A DNA stretch of 8,289 nucleotides from Gammaproteobacteria bacterium (GTDB lineage Bacteria > Pseudomonadota > Gammaproteobacteria > SZUA-21): NCBI GenBank assembly GCA_027021095.1, contig JALUUZ010000430.1, forward strand, positions 1-8,289, given 5' to 3'. The notes below the pieces were generated by a model that saw only the letters and a program-made list of their open reading frames with translations, did no database searches and was not told the origin of the DNA. The translations under genes were made by a program, and so were the position numbers. This document shows positions 6,424 through 8,289 of the stretch, in pieces (within the stretch, counting starts at the first letter, position 1; every line of letters starts with the position of its first letter).

Positions 6424-8289
6424 ATGCAACGACCCGTAACAGAACCGGCCCCGGCAGCCACCCGGCCGGGGCGCTGGCGCCAGGCCGGCCGCTGGCTGCG
6501 CCGGCTGCTGTACGCCGCGGGCCTGCTGTTCGCCGCATTCCTGCTGCTGGACCGGCTGTTTCCAATACCGGTCGACAACGGCAACGGCTACAGTGCACTG
6601 GTGGTCGCCAGTAACGGTGAACCGCTGCGCGCGTTCCCGGACAAGAAGGGAATCTGGCGCTATCCAGTCACACTGCAACAGGTTTCACCACACTATTTCG
6701 ACGCACTGCTCGGCTATGAAGACCGTTGGTTCTATCGCCATCCCGGCGTCAACCCGGTGGCACTGCTGCGCGCACTGAAACAGCGCCTGCTGTCCGGGCG
6801 CATCATCTCGGGCGGTTCGACACTGACCATGCAGGTAGCGCGTATCCTGGACCCGCATTCGCGTACACTGGCCGGCAAGCTGAAACAGATCTTCCGTGCA
6901 CTGCAGCTCGAATGGCACTACAGCAAGCGTGAGATCCTGACCCTGTACATCAACCGGGCGCCGTACGGCGGCACGATCGAAGGTGTCGAGGCCGCCAGCC
7001 GTGCCTACCTGGGCAAGTCGGCACGCGAACTGACCCGCGCCGAAGCGGCGCTGCTGGCCGTACTGCCGCAGTCCCCGTCCCGGCTGCGGCCGGACCGGCA
7101 CCCGCTGCGGGCACAAAAGGCGCGCGACAAAGTCATCCGCCGCATGGTCCAGTTCGGCATCTGGAACAAGACACAAGGGCAGCAGGCAAAGATTGAAAAA
7201 GTAATCCGCCACCGCCACCAGCAGCCGATGCTGGCACCACTGTTTGCACGGCGGCTGAAAACAAGGGCATTGAAACGCGGCCTGCTCAAAACCACGTTGG
7301 ACTATGCACTGCAGGTGTCATTGGAAGACAGGATCCGCGACTACCTGGCACGTTTCCCGGCACAGACTTCGGCGGCGATCCTGGTCGTCGAAAACAGGAC
7401 CCTGGCAGTGCGCGCCTATGTCGGTTCCGCCGATTTCAACAACCCCGCACGCTTCGGCCATGTCGACATGATCCGAGCGACACGCTCACCCGGTTCGACC
7501 TTGAAGCCTTTTCTTTACGGACTGGCGATCGAGGACGGCCTGCTGCACTCGGAAAGCCTGTTGACCGATGCGCCGGTCGATTACAACGGTTACCGCCCGG
7601 CCAATTTCAGCACCAGTTTCCGTGGACCGGTGAGCCTGAGCAAGGCATTGCAGCTGTCATTGAACCAGCCGGCCGTACAGACGCTGTATCATTACACGCC
7701 GGAAAAATTCATGGCCCGGGTCAGAAACGGCGGCCTCAGGCTGGTGCTGCCGCCCGACACCAAGCCAAACCTGTCGGTGATCCTCGGCGGAGCCGGTACG
7801 TCGCTCGAATCACTGGTGTCAGCCTACACCGCGTTCGGCCGCAACGGGCTCAGTGGCGAACTGCGCTTTACAACGACAGACCCGGTCACGGAACGGCGCA
7901 TGCTCGATCCGGGTGCTGCCTGGGTCATCCGCAGAATACTACAGCAACATCATCGTCCTGGCGTTGCACAGAGCCTGTTCCGCTGGTCCGGGTCACGCCA
8001 GGTCGCCTGGAAAACAGGGACCAGCTACGGTTACCGCGATGCCTGGGCGATTGGTGTCACTGACCAATATACGATCGGTGTCTGGGTCGGACGCCCTGAC
8101 GGTACACCGATTCCGGGCCACTATGGCGCAATCACCGCCGCGCCGGTGCTGTTCGATGTCGTCGATTCACTCCCGACCCGCGAACAGGTTGCGGCGGCAA
8201 ACAAAAGGCCGGACAACGTGCGCTCGGTACTGATCTGCTGGCCACTCGGCGCGGCCTACCAGCCTGAAAGAAAATCACTCTGCCACCAG
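6424..8289 (+). CDS. pbpC: Penicillin-binding protein 1C, bifunctional peptidoglycan glycosyltransferase/transpeptidase (3' truncated by window)
   Basis: An open frame of 622 codons from ATG 6424 running off the window end. It polymerises lipid II glycan strands and carries a transpeptidase domain for cross-linking; it acts on the outer face of the inner membrane. A basic cytoplasmic tail (1-27) precedes a membrane segment at about 28-46. The GT51 domain shows Glu99 in GYEDRWFYRHPGV as the catalytic acid, GGSTLTMQVAR (130-140), KLKQIFRALQLEW (152-164), SKREILTLYINRAPYGG (167-183) and a conserved AYLGKSARELTRAEAALLA stretch (194-212). The transpeptidase domain shows S358-T-L-K361 (SxxK), S412-L-N414 (SxN) and K530-T-G-T533, all intact. 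The wording, notably TLTMQ and PQSPSRLRPDRHP, is that of PBP1C rather than PBP1A/1B. The PBP1C C-terminal beta domain would follow beyond the edge. Only weak CAGG-type Shine-Dalgarno matches (6411-6418) precede the ATG, and no in-frame start lies between the previous stop and 6424. It starts 29 bases after the macroglobulin stop, so cotranscription is likely. Confidence 0.96.
   Translation, partial: MQRPVTEPAPAATRPGRWRQAGRWLRRLLYAAGLLFAAFLLLDRLFPIPVDNGNGYSALVVASNGEPLRAFPDKKGIWRYPVTLQQVSPHYFDALLGYEDRWFYRHPGVNPVALLRALKQRLLSGRIISGGSTLTMQVARILDPHSRTLAGKLKQIFRALQLEWHYSKREILTLYINRAPYGGTIEGVEAASRAYLGKSARELTRAEAALLAVLPQSPSRLRPDRHPLRAQKARDKVIRRMVQFGIWNKTQGQQAKIEKVIRHRHQQPMLAPLFARRLKTRALKRGLLKTTLDYALQVSLEDRIRDYLARFPAQTSAAILVVENRTLAVRAYVGSADFNNPARFGHVDMIRATRSPGSTLKPFLYGLAIEDGLLHSESLLTDAPVDYNGYRPANFSTSFRGPVSLSKALQLSLNQPAVQTLYHYTPEKFMARVRNGGLRLVLPPDTKPNLSVILGGAGTSLESLVSAYTAFGRNGLSGELRFTTTDPVTERRMLDPGAAWVIRRILQQHHRPGVAQSLFRWSGSRQVAWKTGTSYGYRDAWAIGVTDQYTIGVWVGRPDGTPIPGHYGAITAAPVLFDVVDSLPTREQVAAANKRPDNVRSVLICWPLGAAYQPERKSLCHQ

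Noticed and set aside
7853..8233. 126-codon + strand open frame overlapping pbpC in another frame
   Set aside because: The pbpC frame here carries KTGTS and other transpeptidase sequence; the alternative frame shows no family pattern.

Overview
The window is about 8.3 kb of moderately GC-rich DNA with every recognisable gene on the + strand. It looks like a proteobacterial chromosome, most likely gammaproteobacterial. The main reason is the pair of a giant bacterial alpha-2-macroglobulin gene followed directly by pbpC (penicillin-binding protein 1C), the same pair as yfhM-pbpC in E. coli. No species can be named from the sequence alone.

Layout: (1) 2-508 is the 3' end of an exported serine alpha/beta-hydrolase of the S33 / TAP-like type. 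(2) 574-1101 is a small predicted lipoprotein of unknown function. (3) 1102-1462 is a gene-free stretch of about 360 bases dense in inverted repeats: a 60-bp nested palindrome (1213-1272), two further hairpins (1286-1325 and 1339-1362), a 9-nt long-range complement, and a clear intrinsic terminator (1396-1423) only 28 bases before the ribosome binding site of the next gene. (4) 1463-6394 is the macroglobulin, 1643 aa with an intact CLEQ thioester and an N-terminal membrane anchor. (5) 6424-8289 is pbpC, 622 codons read and still open at the window edge, with intact transglycosylase and transpeptidase motifs.

How the genes work together: the macroglobulin and pbpC are 29 bases apart and almost certainly one transcription unit. 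In the accepted model PBP1C polymerises or repairs peptidoglycan while the periplasmic macroglobulin covalently traps proteases from competitors or hosts that reach the periplasm through a damaged wall. The hydrolase and lipoprotein upstream are also envelope proteins, but the terminator and structured region separate them from the pair.

The coding part is largely conventional. The part most worth a second look is the leader before the macroglobulin gene. It has an intrinsic terminator with no visible promoter between it and the start codon, plus mutually exclusive pairings upstream, which suggests transcription attenuation. A small RNA ending there, or simple transcriptional insulation, remain alternatives.
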